Shown here piece by piece: positions 26,555 to 36,494 of a stretch of DNA of 64,000 nt. Positions within the stretch are counted from its first letter, which is position 1; the number at the start of each line of letters is the position of its first letter. Location: positions 552,001 through 616,000 of the forward strand of contig NW_026973717.1 of NCBI RefSeq assembly GCF_035594125.1, written 5' to 3'. The position numbers and the translations under genes were made by a program. This DNA is from Scylla paramamosain. Lineage: Eukaryota > Arthropoda > Malacostraca > Decapoda > Portunidae. Under the pieces are notes generated by a model. The model was not told the origin of the DNA, did no database searches, and saw nothing but the letters and a program-made list of their open reading frames with translations.

Positions 26555-27260
26555 ATTGCTGAATATTACACGGTATACAAAGGACGTATACGAGAGCATG
26601 AAAGGTCTACGAAAGGTTTATCTCAGCTCGGTTTCAAACATCTACGCTGACTTGAATCCATACCTCAAACGTCACATTGACAGATTCACCACCAAATTGT
26701 ACTCCTGTAGTGTTCACGAGGTAAGTATGAGATTACACCTTATACAGAGAACATTTATCAGCATTGCAGGTTCAAGAAAGGCGAATTTTAGCTTGGTTTC
26801 AAACGGCAATCCATCCTGACCCGAGTCCTCAACTTTAGCATTACGCTGCCAGATTCACCACCAAACTGTATAAATGTACTATGTATGCAGTAAGGATAGG
26901 ATTACACGTGTTTTCAATGGAGATATGATAGCATTACACGAATGTGAAAGATGTATATCAGCTTGGTTTCAAATGCCTACTTACGCTTACTCCAATACGT
27001 ATGTGTGTTGTGTATGTGTGTTGAAGTGCCACGTGCCTGATCCACAACCAAAGTGTATTGTTGTAGTGTGTATGAAGCAAGGATGAGATTATACCTCATA
27101 CAAAGAACATTCAACCGCATTGCAGGGTTAAGATTACACACTATTCAAAGGACATGATACATTATTGGACTACGGAAAGTAAATCTTACCAAACGGGATC
27201 CACCCTGACTCGAATCCCTAAGTTGAAGCGTCGCGTTGCCAGATTCACCAGTAGATATCA
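26555..27260. repeat. Degenerate tandem array, ~170-200-bp units
   Basis: The anchor AGATTCACCACCAAA recurs, more or less decayed, at 26682, 26851, about 27038 (TGATCCACAACCAAA) and 27241. Within units the order is kept: TGTAGTGTTCACGA, GATTACACCTTATACA, GAACATTTATCAGCATTGCA, AGCTTGGTTTCAAA, CATCCTGACCCGAGTC. Units have drifted by substitutions and indels, so this is an old local satellite. Short frames across it are not conserved between units. Confidence 0.75.
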
Positions 27261-27427
27261 ATTCAACGCAAATGGTGACCTCCCAACACTATAAAAGAGA
27301 ACAGAGAATACATACTCTTATCTACTTCTAAGTCATCACGTATCACGAGTGTCCAAACAATGAATAGCGTACGAATTATTTGTTAGATGTTCATTTTCTT
27401 GAGGCAGCGGCGACTCGGCACATCTAA

Positions 27428-27570
27428 TCATCCTACTGAAACACTTCTGCGCCGCACCACCTCCACCAATCAAAAGGCTCTACGTAGTTAAAGTTACACT
27501 CATTTTTGAGGGTGTTTTTATGGTGCTAGTGACACACTAACAAGATTTCCACATTATTAACAAGAAAACT

Positions 27571-27615
<45 letters not shown>
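27428..27615 (+). mobile_element. MITE-like element, copy 4, interrupted by (GA)n
   Basis: Begins CTACTGAAACACTTCTGCGC and continues through CAAAAGGCTCTACGTAG, GGTGCTAGTGACACACTAAC and ACATTATTAACAAG. At 27573, where other copies continue ACACTCTTG, it passes into about 43 bp of GA. Confidence 0.7.
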
Positions 27616-27621
<6 letters not shown>

Positions 27622-27770
27622 TTATTACGCATAAAGGCGTCAGTCCTGACCATATGCAGGGAACAAGCACATAACAAGTGCATAATTGTTTGAAAGACGT
27701 ATACAATATATAATTCAAAAGAAGTTACAAACACTAAAGCAAACGGACGTCAGCATCCACCAAATTTAGA

Positions 27771-28020
27771 GAAGCGTGCGAGGATGTCGTCGAGGTTATC
27801 ACCCATCAAGAGGTGGCGGCACACATCAGTGATTGGGACTCCATGGGGTAGCAGACTGTCCAGCTCAGGGCAGTGGAGAGAGTGGTGCTCCAAAGTGTTG
27901 TTATCAGGGGCACCTCAAAGGCGGCAGGAAGAGAAGTGCTGCACGTGTGGCAGTCCCGCAATCTCCCACACCGACCTGTTGGTAAGACGAAGCCTAGGTG
28001 ACACCATATTCTGCCTCCTC

Positions 28021-28023
<3 letters not shown>
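27771..28023 (-). pseudogene. LINE ORF2 C-terminal fragment (minus strand)
   Basis: Minus-strand translation gives RRQNMVSPRLRLTNRSVWEI, then GLPHVQHFSSCRL, a stop, GAPDNNTLEHHSLHCPELD, then GVPITDVCRHLLMGDNLDDI and LARFSKFGG to a stop near 27771. A CxxC...HxxxxC arrangement followed by CRHLL...LDDIL resembles the C-terminal tail of arthropod LINE ORF2 proteins. One stop interrupts the C-x-x-C. The upstream part is cut at 28024 by a (GA)n array; the sequence beyond it (28057-28190) gives no obvious continuation. Recognition rests on the general shape of the tail, not on a search. Confidence 0.55.

Positions 28024-28056
<33 letters not shown>
28024..28056. repeat. (GA)n microsatellite
   Basis: 33 bp of GA separating the LINE fragment from unrelated sequence. 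Confidence 0.95.
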
Positions 28057-28059
<3 letters not shown>

Positions 28060-28508
28060 TTACATAAAAGCGTAGCTGCATTATTCCCAAGCATTCCTCG
28101 TGGTGACGCCTCCTCGCTCGCCCAGCATAAGATTTTTGTAAGCCACAGACAGCTTATGGCGAGACCTTTTCATGGTAATTTGGGTTGGTAGGGGGAGCGC
28201 GCGATGGGCAAAGGCGAGGGGCGTAGGGAGGGAGGCATCTTTGAGATAAATATAAAGAGATGACACTCAGCGGGAATACGGCTCCTCCGCGCCACCTGGC
28301 AACCTCGCCTCCCCCTCGCCTCGGCTCGGGATAAAGATTTAACGCTAAACTTTCCCAGCACAATATAATGAGATGGAGAAATGAGCGCACACTAACCTGC
28401 CCGCCTGGCAGCCTGAGCCCGTGGTGTGTCTGTGTGTGTGTGTGTGCGTGTGCGTGTGAGAAAGAGAGAGAGACTGCGTTCACCACTCCCAAAAAGTATT
28501 CAGGCTAA
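28057..28508. other. Anonymous sequence
   Basis: No gene recognised; GC-rich middle and a GT run at 28431-28447. Confidence 0.5.
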
Positions 28509-28533
28509 CAGCACTTGTCACCAAAGCTAGTAA

Positions 28534-28572
<39 letters not shown>

Positions 28573-28595
28573 GCACTTGTCACCAAAGCTAGTAA

Positions 28596-28671
<76 letters not shown>

Positions 28672-28838
28672 TATTATTAGAATCGTTAAGACAACCTTGA
28701 AAAACCTAATATTGTTCACTGGGGCTAAGGCACTAAAACATTTCAGAGTGCGCTTCATTTTGCGAAGGTTCACGTAAGTATTTTCATTTTCTAGACATCC
28801 TTCCTTCAGGGCAATCACACACAGAGACAGAGAAACAC

Positions 28839-28908
<70 letters not shown>
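28509..28908. repeat. Duplicated flank-plus-(TC)n module and further (TC)n
   Basis: AGCACTTGTCACCAAAGCTA followed by GTAACAC and (TC)n occurs at 28510 and again at 28573. The TC tracts differ in length (about 36 and 72 bp). A third TC array lies at 28839-28908. Confidence 0.9.
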
Positions 28909-28911
<3 letters not shown>

Positions 28912-29367
28912 CTTGTCCATAGAGTAAGGGATTGGCATCATGCACGAGACTCCTCCAGTTGTTTCTCTCCCTTGCGTCTTCCTCTGTGACTCCCATCCTT
29001 TGCAGTTCTACCTATATTCCATCCCTTCATCTCACTCTGTCTCCCCCTCGTAGAAGAGATAGGAAGGAAAGCATGGAAAAAGTGGATAGGAAAAGGAAGA
29101 CTAAGAAAATATGAGGCTAAAAGTTAGTAGATGAACTGCTTAAAGGCCTCCAATCTTTACCTGTGATCCTCCAGTCATGAAAGATACACAGTGCAATGTT
29201 TCAATAATTCCACGCCTTGGTCCGCCTCCTCGCAGCAGCAAAGGTCACAGCCAGTAGTTAAGGGACGTTGAACTCATCTAATGAAGACACATGGGGGGCG
29301 AGGCGACCATTTCACGAGGGCTAATGAACGGTGAGTCAATAGTAGTGATAGTAGTGGCGCACGCGAG

Positions 29368-29370
<3 letters not shown>
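28909..29370. other. Anonymous sequence
   Basis: No gene recognised. Confidence 0.5.
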
Positions 29371-29450
<80 letters not shown>

Positions 29451-29630
29451 ATATGAAGGCAAAAAATTATTGATGGGTATTCACTAATCCCGAAAATGGT
29501 GGTGGTGGTGGATGGGATGATAGAAGAGGAAGAAGAGGAGGAGGAGGAGGAGGCGCGGAGAGAAGGAAAAAGGAAGAGAAGGGCAAAAAAAAAGCTACAA
29601 CAACAACAACAACAACAACAACGCTTAGAA
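29371..29630. repeat. (GA)n, (GGT)n, (AGG)n and (CAA)n
   Basis: GA at 29371-29447, GGT near 29496-29512, AGG near 29528-29554 and CAA at about 29599-29622. Confidence 0.9.
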
Positions 29631-29754
29631 AGAGAAGGTAATTATAATAATAGTAGTGGTGGCAGTGGCGGTCTTCATGGTGATGGTAGTGGTGATGGTG
29701 GCGGTTTCATTCTTTCCAACCACTGAAGTACAAGACAAAAAACAGAAAAAAAAA

Positions 29755-30080
29755 AAAAACTTCCTTCACCAGTGTAGTAAGATCTTTATCTCATCTTCCT
29801 CTCCTTCCATCTTCCCTGCACCAAAAAGTTAAATACCGTCTGAAACCACACACACACAGATAAAAATAGCGCAAAGAATGTATGTAGTAAAAGCATTGAG
29901 TTACCAACGAAATAAAAAAAAAGCAATACCTTTCCTCATCAGTTTACGTAGTAAGATCTTTAACTCACCTTCATCTTCCTCTTCCTTTCCTGCATCAAAA
30001 AATTAAACACGGTCTGAAATCACACACCGAAATAACGCAAAGAATGCACGTAATAAAAGCAGTGAGTTACGAACTTCCAT
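29755..30080. repeat. ~171-bp tandem duplication
   Basis: TAGTAAGATCTTTATCTCA, ACCGTCTGAAACCACACAC, GCGCAAAGAATGTATGTAG and GAGTTACCAACG occur in order in unit 1 (from about 29763) and again, moderately diverged, in unit 2 (from about 29934). Confidence 0.85.
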
Positions 30081-30420
30081 CTCATACCTGCAGACCTCAA
30101 AATAATCCTTAATTGCTCTCCTCGGCGAGAAGAGACAATCATTGAGTCAAAAGCTTGGCATCAGCATAAATCTACATGAAAAAGACAGCATTCTTTCCTC
30201 CTAATGTCACCGCCTCGCCCGCTGCTTAAAGGGATGCTCTTGTCCTGCACACACAGTGAAATCTCGTTGTGGGAACCAGGGACGCAGGGCCTTTCTTTGA
30301 CCACGTTAAACCCTTTCACTTGGGTACATCCTTGTGCAAATTAATTGAAACAGGCAATGAAAATATGTTTCCCAAGGATCTTTATTTTTCAAACAAACTA
30401 AAACATCTGATAAATGCAAA

Positions 30421-31440
30421 TTAGTAACGGATATGGCCTCCTCTGTTTTTTATGAGCATTTGAACGCGGTTTGGCATAGAATCCACTAGATTTGAACAGT
30501 CACTGTTGATTTTTGGGTCCCTGTACCATACCTGAATCAGTGCCTGAATGAGCATTTCTTTAGTTGTGCAGTCCATTGTACGAAGCCTACTTTTGCAAAT
30601 GGCCCACAAATTTTCAATTGGGCTTACGTCTGGAGAGTTGCCCGGCCAATCAAGCACTTGTATATTCTTCTCTGTCATGAAATTCTTCACAATTTTTGAT
30701 GTGTGACAGGGAGCAAGGTCCTGTTGAAAGATCCCAGAACCATCAGGAAACCTCTTCTCTAGCTCTGGAACAAGTCTTTTTTGAAGAACATCAATGTATT
30801 GTGCTGAACGCATCATTCCTTCAACTGGATGAAGGCTTCCGACACCATAATAACTAAAGCATCCCCAAAACATCTTCTTAAGAGGGTGTTTAACACATTG
30901 ATCAATGTGAGAATCCCGAATCTTCTCTCCTGATGACCTACGAACATGCTGGCTTCTCTGACCCTGTACAAAAAAATGGCTCTCATCACTAAAAATGACT
31001 TTTCTCCACTGTTCCTTGGTCCAATCTTTGTACTTCTTTGCCCACTTATACCGTTTTTCTTTCATTGCTTTGGTTAGAAGCTGTTTTTTCACAGGTCTTC
31101 TGGCTCTTCTACCAACTGCGAGGAGCCGTCTGCGAACTGTAGAGGAACTAATTTCGATTCCTTTCTGCTTTAAATCTGTATTCAAAGCGTCGCTCGTTTT
31201 GCGTGGATCTTTTTTGCTTTGTCGAATTAAGTAGGCATCGTCTCTTGGAGTAGTTTTTTTCTTACGGCCACATTTCCCCTTACGTTTAGGAGTAACCGAT
31301 CCAGTGTCATGCTTCAATTTAATGACACGGCTAACAGTTGCAAGACTCACTCCAACGATCTTAGCAATTTCTCGATATGTACTAGATGTATGTTCATGCA
31401 AAGTCACAATCTTAGTACGCTTTCTGGGTGTCACGTCCAT
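30421..31440 (-). CDS. Tc1 transposase (DD34E)
   Basis: 339 residues, the usual Tc1 length, with no stop or frameshift. It binds the TIRs, cuts the element out and reinserts it at TA. N-terminal paired-like helix-turn-helix (STYREIAKIVGVSLATVSRV), then a GRKKKT basic stretch resembling a GRPR-like AT-hook or nuclear-localisation region and a second HTH. The catalytic core reads IFSDESHF (D152), FQQDLAPCH (D241) and SPDVSPIENLW (E276), with exactly 34 residues between the second D and E, defining DD34E. ATG at 31440 leaves about 256 bp to the right end. That leader holds the ATTGCAT hairpins described separately and probably the promoter. There is no intron. Confidence 0.95.
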   Translation of the reverse strand: MDVTPRKRTKIVTLHEHTSSTYREIAKIVGVSLATVSRVIKLKHDTGSVTPKRKGKCGRKKKTTPRDDAYLIRQSKKDPRKTSDALNTDLKQKGIEISSSTVRRRLLAVGRRARRPVKKQLLTKAMKEKRYKWAKKYKDWTKEQWRKVIFSDESHFFVQGQRSQHVRRSSGEKIRDSHIDQCVKHPLKKMFWGCFSYYGVGSLHPVEGMMRSAQYIDVLQKRLVPELEKRFPDGSGIFQQDLAPCHTSKIVKNFMTEKNIQVLDWPGNSPDVSPIENLWAICKSRLRTMDCTTKEMLIQALIQVWYRDPKINSDCSNLVDSMPNRVQMLIKNRGGHIRY

Positions 31441-31509
31441 CTCGGAAAAGTGTTGGCTTATGACTGAGTGACGTCAGACTCATGAGCTGCAGTGGGGTTT
31501 CTGATGTAT

Positions 31510-31620
31510 GATGCAATAATTATTGCATCAGCCTAAATCTCATGATGCAATATCGGCTGAATTATTGCATCAGCAAATGTTTAAATGATAATTGATGCAA
31601 TAGCAGCTCAATTATTGCAT
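31510..31620. promoter_or_regulatory. Three ATGCAAT/ATTGCAT inverted repeats inside the Tc1 element
   Basis: Hairpin 1 (31510-31529) is a perfect 20-bp palindrome, GATGCAATAATTATTGCATC. Hairpin 2 pairs GATGCAAT (31544-31551) with ATTGCATC (31564-31571). Hairpin 3 pairs GATGCAAT (31594-31601) with ATTGCAT (31614-31620). They lie in the leader between the transposase start and the right TIR. Position suggests subterminal transposase-binding or promoter sites; this is inference. Confidence 0.6.
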
Positions 31621-31698
31621 TAGCATACTTTAATAAGATGTAATAGCAAATAGTAGGCTAAAATCATGTTTGTTTCAATTAATTTGCACAAGGATGTA

Positions 31699-31955
31699 TG
31701 TAACTATTCACAACACTAAAAGCAATGTATGGAGCCTTTACAAACATCTACAAGAAAGAAAAAAAATATACAAAAAAGAGTAGATTTTGCTATTTCCAGC
31801 CAGCACAAAGTTTGCATGTGGCTGTAGAATAAGAAAAGTTGCATTTGGAGTGATAGTGATTAAAGAAAGATGTGCCAAATAGCAGGAAAATTATTAAGGC
31901 AAGGCTAGTTCAGGCTAAGATAGGTATGTCTTGATCCATTCAATAGCTATATCAA
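31699..31955. other. Anonymous sequence
   Basis: Unique flank between the Tc1 element and a CR1 remnant; the part nearest 31955 may be decayed CR1. Confidence 0.4.
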
Positions 31956-32066
31956 ACTTATAAATAGGAATATGTAGGTGTATATAGGTAGGTATCTTTT
32001 TATACACCAACTGTCAGTCGTATGTCTGGGGGGGCTTCTTACAGCTTCCATTATTTTTCTGTATTT
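31956..32066 (+). mobile_element. Old CR1-like 3' end
   Basis: ATAGGTAGGTATCTTTTTAT, CTGTCAGTCGTATGTCTGG and GGCTTCTTACAGCTTCCATT align in order with the 3' UTR of the young copies (GGTAGGAGTGTTTCATACAG, CTGCCACGTGTAAGCCTGG, CGCTTCTTGCAGCTTCCCTT). About 25-30% divergence by eye implies a much older insertion. The octamer tail is decayed. Confidence 0.55.
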
Positions 32067-32148
32067 TTAAAGGTTCAACTTACTCGTGATTATTGAATAG
32101 GTTATATTAGGTTGGCTTAGGTTAATATACAATGCTAAATAAGGTGAT

Positions 32149-32152
<4 letters not shown>

Positions 32153-32239
<87 letters not shown>
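32153..32239. repeat. (GA)n microsatellite
   Basis: About 87 bp of pure GA. Confidence 0.95.
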
Positions 32240-32244
<5 letters not shown>

Positions 32245-32548
32245 TTATGAAAAAAATACAATTCTAATTTTTGTGTGTTACTTTGAAATATCACCAGCAT
32301 TTCTCCAACTAACACATTTTTATTATTTATAATTTAATTAATATTTTTTTATTTCGTTATCCACACTTAATTAGCCTGGAGTTTATATTTAGCGGTAATT
32401 AATTATCAGTATTTTTGTTCATATATTTATTTATTTCATAGTATTTTTTGTGTTTGTATGTATGTGCGTGTGCATTTTTTACTTGGTACTCCATTCATTA
32501 TTTGCATTTTTATTCATACAGTTGCATATATCATTGAATTTTGTTTCG

Positions 32549-32606
32549 CGCGCGCGCGCATGTGTGTCTGTGCGTGTGTGTGTGTGCGTGTGTGTGTGTG
32601 TGTGTG
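32549..32606. repeat. (CG)n-(TG)n alternating purine-pyrimidine tract
   Basis: CGCGCGCGCGC runs directly into GT repeats with GTGCGT interruptions, a strong candidate for Z-DNA. The AT-rich sequence around it (32240-32790) holds nothing else. Confidence 0.85.
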
Positions 32607-32794
32607 GTTTGTATGAAAAAATATGTGCTATACACTTTAATTATTGCCATCCTAACAGTGCCCCATCATTATTGTTTATAGATTAGGTAGAGAGTGTCCA
32701 GCAACTAACCACAAGATGTACACAGACAAACACAATCCATCTCGTGAACAAGGAACTGTTATGAAATCCGCGAACACCTAATAACTCACTACAT

Positions 32795-32990
32795 CATGTT
32801 AAACTATCAATAAAACTATAAACATCTATGAAGACCGTAGTTTCCTAAAGAGCTTGTTTAACTATCACTAAATTCATGCAAACATCCTTGAGAACTCCAA
32901 TATTTTCACAAAACCCTACAAAACTATTACTAAAATCATGAAAACACCCTTGAAACCCCCAATAACTTCAGCTAGACCTTGTTAATGGTA
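32795..32990. repeat. Degenerate ~60-bp tandem repeat related to the MITE interior
   Basis: TGTTAAACTATCAATAAAAC, TGTTTAACTATCACTAAATT and ACAAAACTATTACTAAAATC start successive units of about 57-62 bp. Each continues ATGNAAACANCCTTGA and ends near CTTGTTNA. In reverse complement this is the AAGGGTGTTTNNATGATTCTAGTGA block of the MITE-like family. Confidence 0.6.
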
Positions 32991-33619
32991 AAGTTAATAC
33001 GCTTACATCTTTAATCATTCAACATTATTACTAAAGATTTGGGATGCTGTGTCTGTCGTTTTTCATAAATAAAATCTTAACAAAGCGTCGGACAAGGATG
33101 CTATTTTGACAGTGGATGTTTGAGACCCTGACCTAATTGGCAAAAATATTCGTTGGTGTCATATGGAGATAATAAAGGCAATTATAAGAGTAAATTTAGG
33201 GTAAACTTAGCTAAAACTTACAGGCACTGGTAGCGAGACTAGTAAGTGTCGTCAAGATAGATGACCTCTTCACTGTGGACAGCGCAGTGAAGGGGATTTC
33301 TTAACACCAATAAAGTGAGTCATGTTCCCTTGTTTTGTATTGATAATGTTCTGACAAAGCTCATAGTCGCCATTATTGAAGATGGCCCTTCATGAAACAC
33401 TACTGATATGCTGCAAGACTCAATAGCAATAGTGTAGGACAAGGACGACAGCCTTCCAGAGTGTTCCCCCCGCTTTACTTTCCATTACTACAGGAAGGAG
33501 GTGATTGCAACACAAGCACGACAGGAATGACAGCTTCATGCAATAAATTGTCAACATACTGGATACGCATTTTCATATATTCAGCTGCTTTACATATGTT
33601 ATTGTGAAAATTATCTGGG
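32991..33619. other. Anonymous sequence
   Basis: No gene recognised; the missing 5' part of the downstream LINE is not here. Confidence 0.5.
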
Positions 33620-35274
33620 GTTTCCTACCGGTGAGCGTCAAGATAATATTGGGTGACTTCAACCACTGTGACTTTCAGGAAAAGGTACCAACATACGTAC
33701 AAACGGTTAAGTGCCCCACAAGAGGAAACAGAACACTAGATAAGCTGTTCTGTAATGTTAAGGAGAGTTATCGTGTTTTAAAAAGGCCCCCCCTAGGTAA
33801 TGGAGACCATAATATGTTGTTCTGTGTGCCAGTGTATAAACAAGTTCTGAAGAGAGAAAAGTGTGAACAGGTAACAATTAGAAAATGGGATGAAGATAGC
33901 AGCATGAAACTTCAAGCATGTTTCGAGTGTACCGACTGGTCTGTTCTTATAGACAATGAGATGGATATCAATACAAGCGTAGACATCTTTAATTCCTATT
34001 TTCAGTTCTGTTTTGATATGCTAGTACCTACAAAAGTAATCAAGATATACCCTAATAATAAACCGTGGGTGACTAAAGAATTGAAAACTATGTTGAATGA
34101 AAAAAGAAGGTACATGGTTAACGGTGATAGCACACAACAAAAAGCAGTACAAAAGAAAATCAATAAGAAAATAACTGACTCAAAAAAGGACTATAAAGAA
34201 AAGATCGAGGGTTTATTTAGAACGAACAGTACTAAAGATGCGTGGATAGGACTGAAAACTTTATGCGGACATAAAGAAAAGACAAATATACCATATCCAC
34301 AAGACATAACCACTTACGTTAACGAAATGAATTCCTTCTTTGCTAGGTTTGAGAGGTATAATTTTAGTGAGGAGTGTAATAATATTATATCAGACACTCA
34401 GAACATTTCAAGTGAAAAGATTTTAATAACAGAAAAATGTGTATTGCAATCCCTAAAGCGGGTTCGAGCTAGCAAGGCGACAGGTCCTGACGGTGTGCCA
34501 GCCAGGGCACTCAAGTGTTGTGCAGAACAGTTAGCTCCAGTGCTGAGGTCACTCTTTCAGCACTCTATAGACCACGGTATCGTGCCACTCAAATGGAAGG
34601 AGTCCGAAATTAAACCCATTGCGAAAGTGAAATTTCCCAAAGTTTTTAATGACTTTAGACCCGTTGTTTTAACTTCCAATATCATGAAATGCTTAGAAGA
34701 TATTTTAAGGAATATTATATGTGACAGTGTTGACAATTTTAAGGACCCCTTTCAATTTGCATATTGTAAAAACAGATGTGTTCAAGATGCAAGTTTAACT
34801 TTAATGAATGAAATAAGTAAACATTTGGATAAACAAAATACACAAGCTAGAATCTTGTATGTGGACTTCAGTTCTGCATTTAACACTATGCAACCCCACA
34901 TTCTTTTAAACAAATTAATAGCAATGAACGTAAATAGCTATGTTTTGAGATGGATTTTTAGTTTTTTAAGTGAAAGACCTCAGTATACCACGTTGTACAA
35001 TGTTAAGTCCAATATATTAACAACTAACACAGGAGCTCCACAAGGCTGCGTCATGTCCCCTGTTCTTTTCAGCCTATACACTGACGACTGTAGAAGTGTA
35101 TGTAGTAATTGTACAATTGTTAAATATGCTGACGACACTGTAATACTTGGTAAAATTTCGGATGATAAGTGTGATGAATATGTGTCCCAAGTCAACCAAT
35201 TTGTGGATTGGTGCAAATCAAACTATCTTGATCTCAACATAAAAAAAAAACAAAGAGATGATCATAGATTATAG
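33604..35274 (+). pseudogene. LINE ORF2: partial endonuclease plus reverse transcriptase
   Basis: 556-residue open frame. Residues about 12-110 carry the endonuclease remainder: ILGDFNHCDF, PTRGNRTLDKLF and the terminal GNGDHNML with the catalytic D-H pair intact. A Lys-rich linker (KKINKKITDSKKDYK) follows, then the RT: ATGPDGVPARALK, DFRPVVLTSNIMK, YVDFSSAFNTMQPH (catalytic D421), GAPQGCVMSP and KYADDTVILG (508-511). The first catalytic half of the endonuclease is missing. The frame ends prematurely at 35274 because of ten A at 35241-35250; nine A would continue NIKKNKEMIIDYR into the next frame. The native start is lost. Confidence 0.9.
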
Positions 35275-36032
35275 AACCAAAAATCGCAGCATACCTGATC
35301 CTATTATAATTGATTCAGAAACTGTAGACCGAGTAGAAGAGTACAAATATTTAGGTCTTATGATTGATAATCAACTAAAAGGTAGTGCAAATACCAATAT
35401 GGTATTCAAGAAATGTAAGCAGAGACTTTATTTTTTACGTATTTTAAACAACCTGCATGTAGATAGACATATAATTAGCCTCTTTTATAAGTCTACAATA
35501 GAGTCACTATTAGGTTTCTCCTTAACCACTTGGTATGGCAAGCTAACATGTCATGATAAAAGTAAGCTTAAAAAGATTGTGCGAAAATCACGGAAATTAG
35601 GTGCAGAAACAAAACCATTAGATAAGCTGTTCCTTGAACAATCTATGAAGCAGGTTGAAAAAATCATGAACGATTCATTTCATCCCCTCCACTCCTGCTA
35701 TGTATTCCTCAGGTCAGGCAGAAGATTAGCTCTGCCGACTCAACGCACGAACAGATATAAGAACTCATTTGTGCCAAAAAGCATCATGCTCTATAATCAC
35801 CAACACTAAAACAGCAATTGTGCAATAGATGTGTGACTGTGATATATCTAATACATGTATGTAACCTTAGTATGATGTGCAATTATCTTAACTTTCAATC
35901 ATTTTAACTTTTATTTTGTAAATACTTTTTAACATAATTTTTATATACTTTTACTCAACTTATATTGTACGGAGCTCTGGCCAAAGCAAATTTCAATTTG
36001 TAAGCTTATTATGCTGCATCTTGACAATAAAG

Positions 36033-36061
<29 letters not shown>
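33620..36061 (+). mobile_element. CR1-group LINE (Rex1/Babar-like), 5'-truncated, with (TCTA)n tail
   Basis: Coding homology begins in the second half of the endonuclease (IILGDFNHCDF near 33640), so the 5' end is truncated. After the ORF there is a ~195-bp 3' UTR, GACAATAAAGTTATC at about 36020 and a (TCTA) tail to 36061. The tail is typical of CR1-group elements that prime on short repeats. The clade name is inferred from protein phrases such as NTGAPQGCVMSPVLFSLYT and SGRRLALP...TNRYKNSFVPKSIMLYN. Confidence 0.85.
35258..35809 (+). pseudogene. LINE ORF2 C-terminal part, frameshifted from the RT
   Basis: 183-residue continuation of the preceding RT. It carries MIIDYRTKN, VEEYKYLGLMIDNQL (RT palm/thumb region found right after YADD in this group), FLRILNNLHVD, IESLLGFSLTTWYG, then the terminal HPLHSCYVFLRSGRRLALP and TNRYKNSFVPKS. 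It overlaps the upstream frame by 17 bp, so it is the same gene displaced by one base in an A-run. The ATG at 35258 is an internal Met, not an initiation site. Confidence 0.9.
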
Positions 36062-36063
<2 letters not shown>

Positions 36064-36094
36064 ATTAATATTTCTTTCACGTATTCCATTTTGA

Positions 36095-36097
<3 letters not shown>

Positions 36098-36123
<26 letters not shown>
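36098..36123. repeat. (TG)n microsatellite
   Basis: About 26 bp. Bases 36124-36490 hold nothing recognisable. Confidence 0.9.
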
Positions 36124-36127
<4 letters not shown>

Positions 36128-36494
36128 TCTAGCACCGACACCAACTCAGTGCACCTAAACACACTGAGCTGTAATGTGCTGTGATTACTGGTGTTGGTGT
36201 CACATGCTGTAATATAATTAATATTAACAAGTACCTCGTGTCATAATGATGGCGCTAACAATACTAAATGAAACACTTCATTATTCATGTTGTTATTATT
36301 TCTTACCTATTTGCTTATTTATATTCGAAATAAGCTCACACCCAAAGTCAGTGATAACACACGTCATCTTCCCACATCTCAGTATATTTGGTAACTTGAA
36401 ACACAACTTGATCATCGAATGTGAGGCAAAAAATACGATGTTTATTCCTCTCCCAGCAATGCCAGCAAAGTCTAATCCTCTCTTTTTCCTCTCT

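Larger units (their letters stand above)
30325..31698 (-). mobile_element. Complete Tc1-type DNA transposon
   Basis: The left end is TA (30325-30326) then CATCCTTGTGCAAATTAATT GAAAC. The right end is the inverse of this, finishing ...AAGGATG at 31696 followed by TA (31697-31698). The TIRs are about 26 bp and match except at their inner edge. The TA flanks are the expected target-site duplication of the Tc1/mariner superfamily. The element is 1370 bp between the TAs and contains one open transposase gene, so it looks structurally autonomous. Confidence 0.95.
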
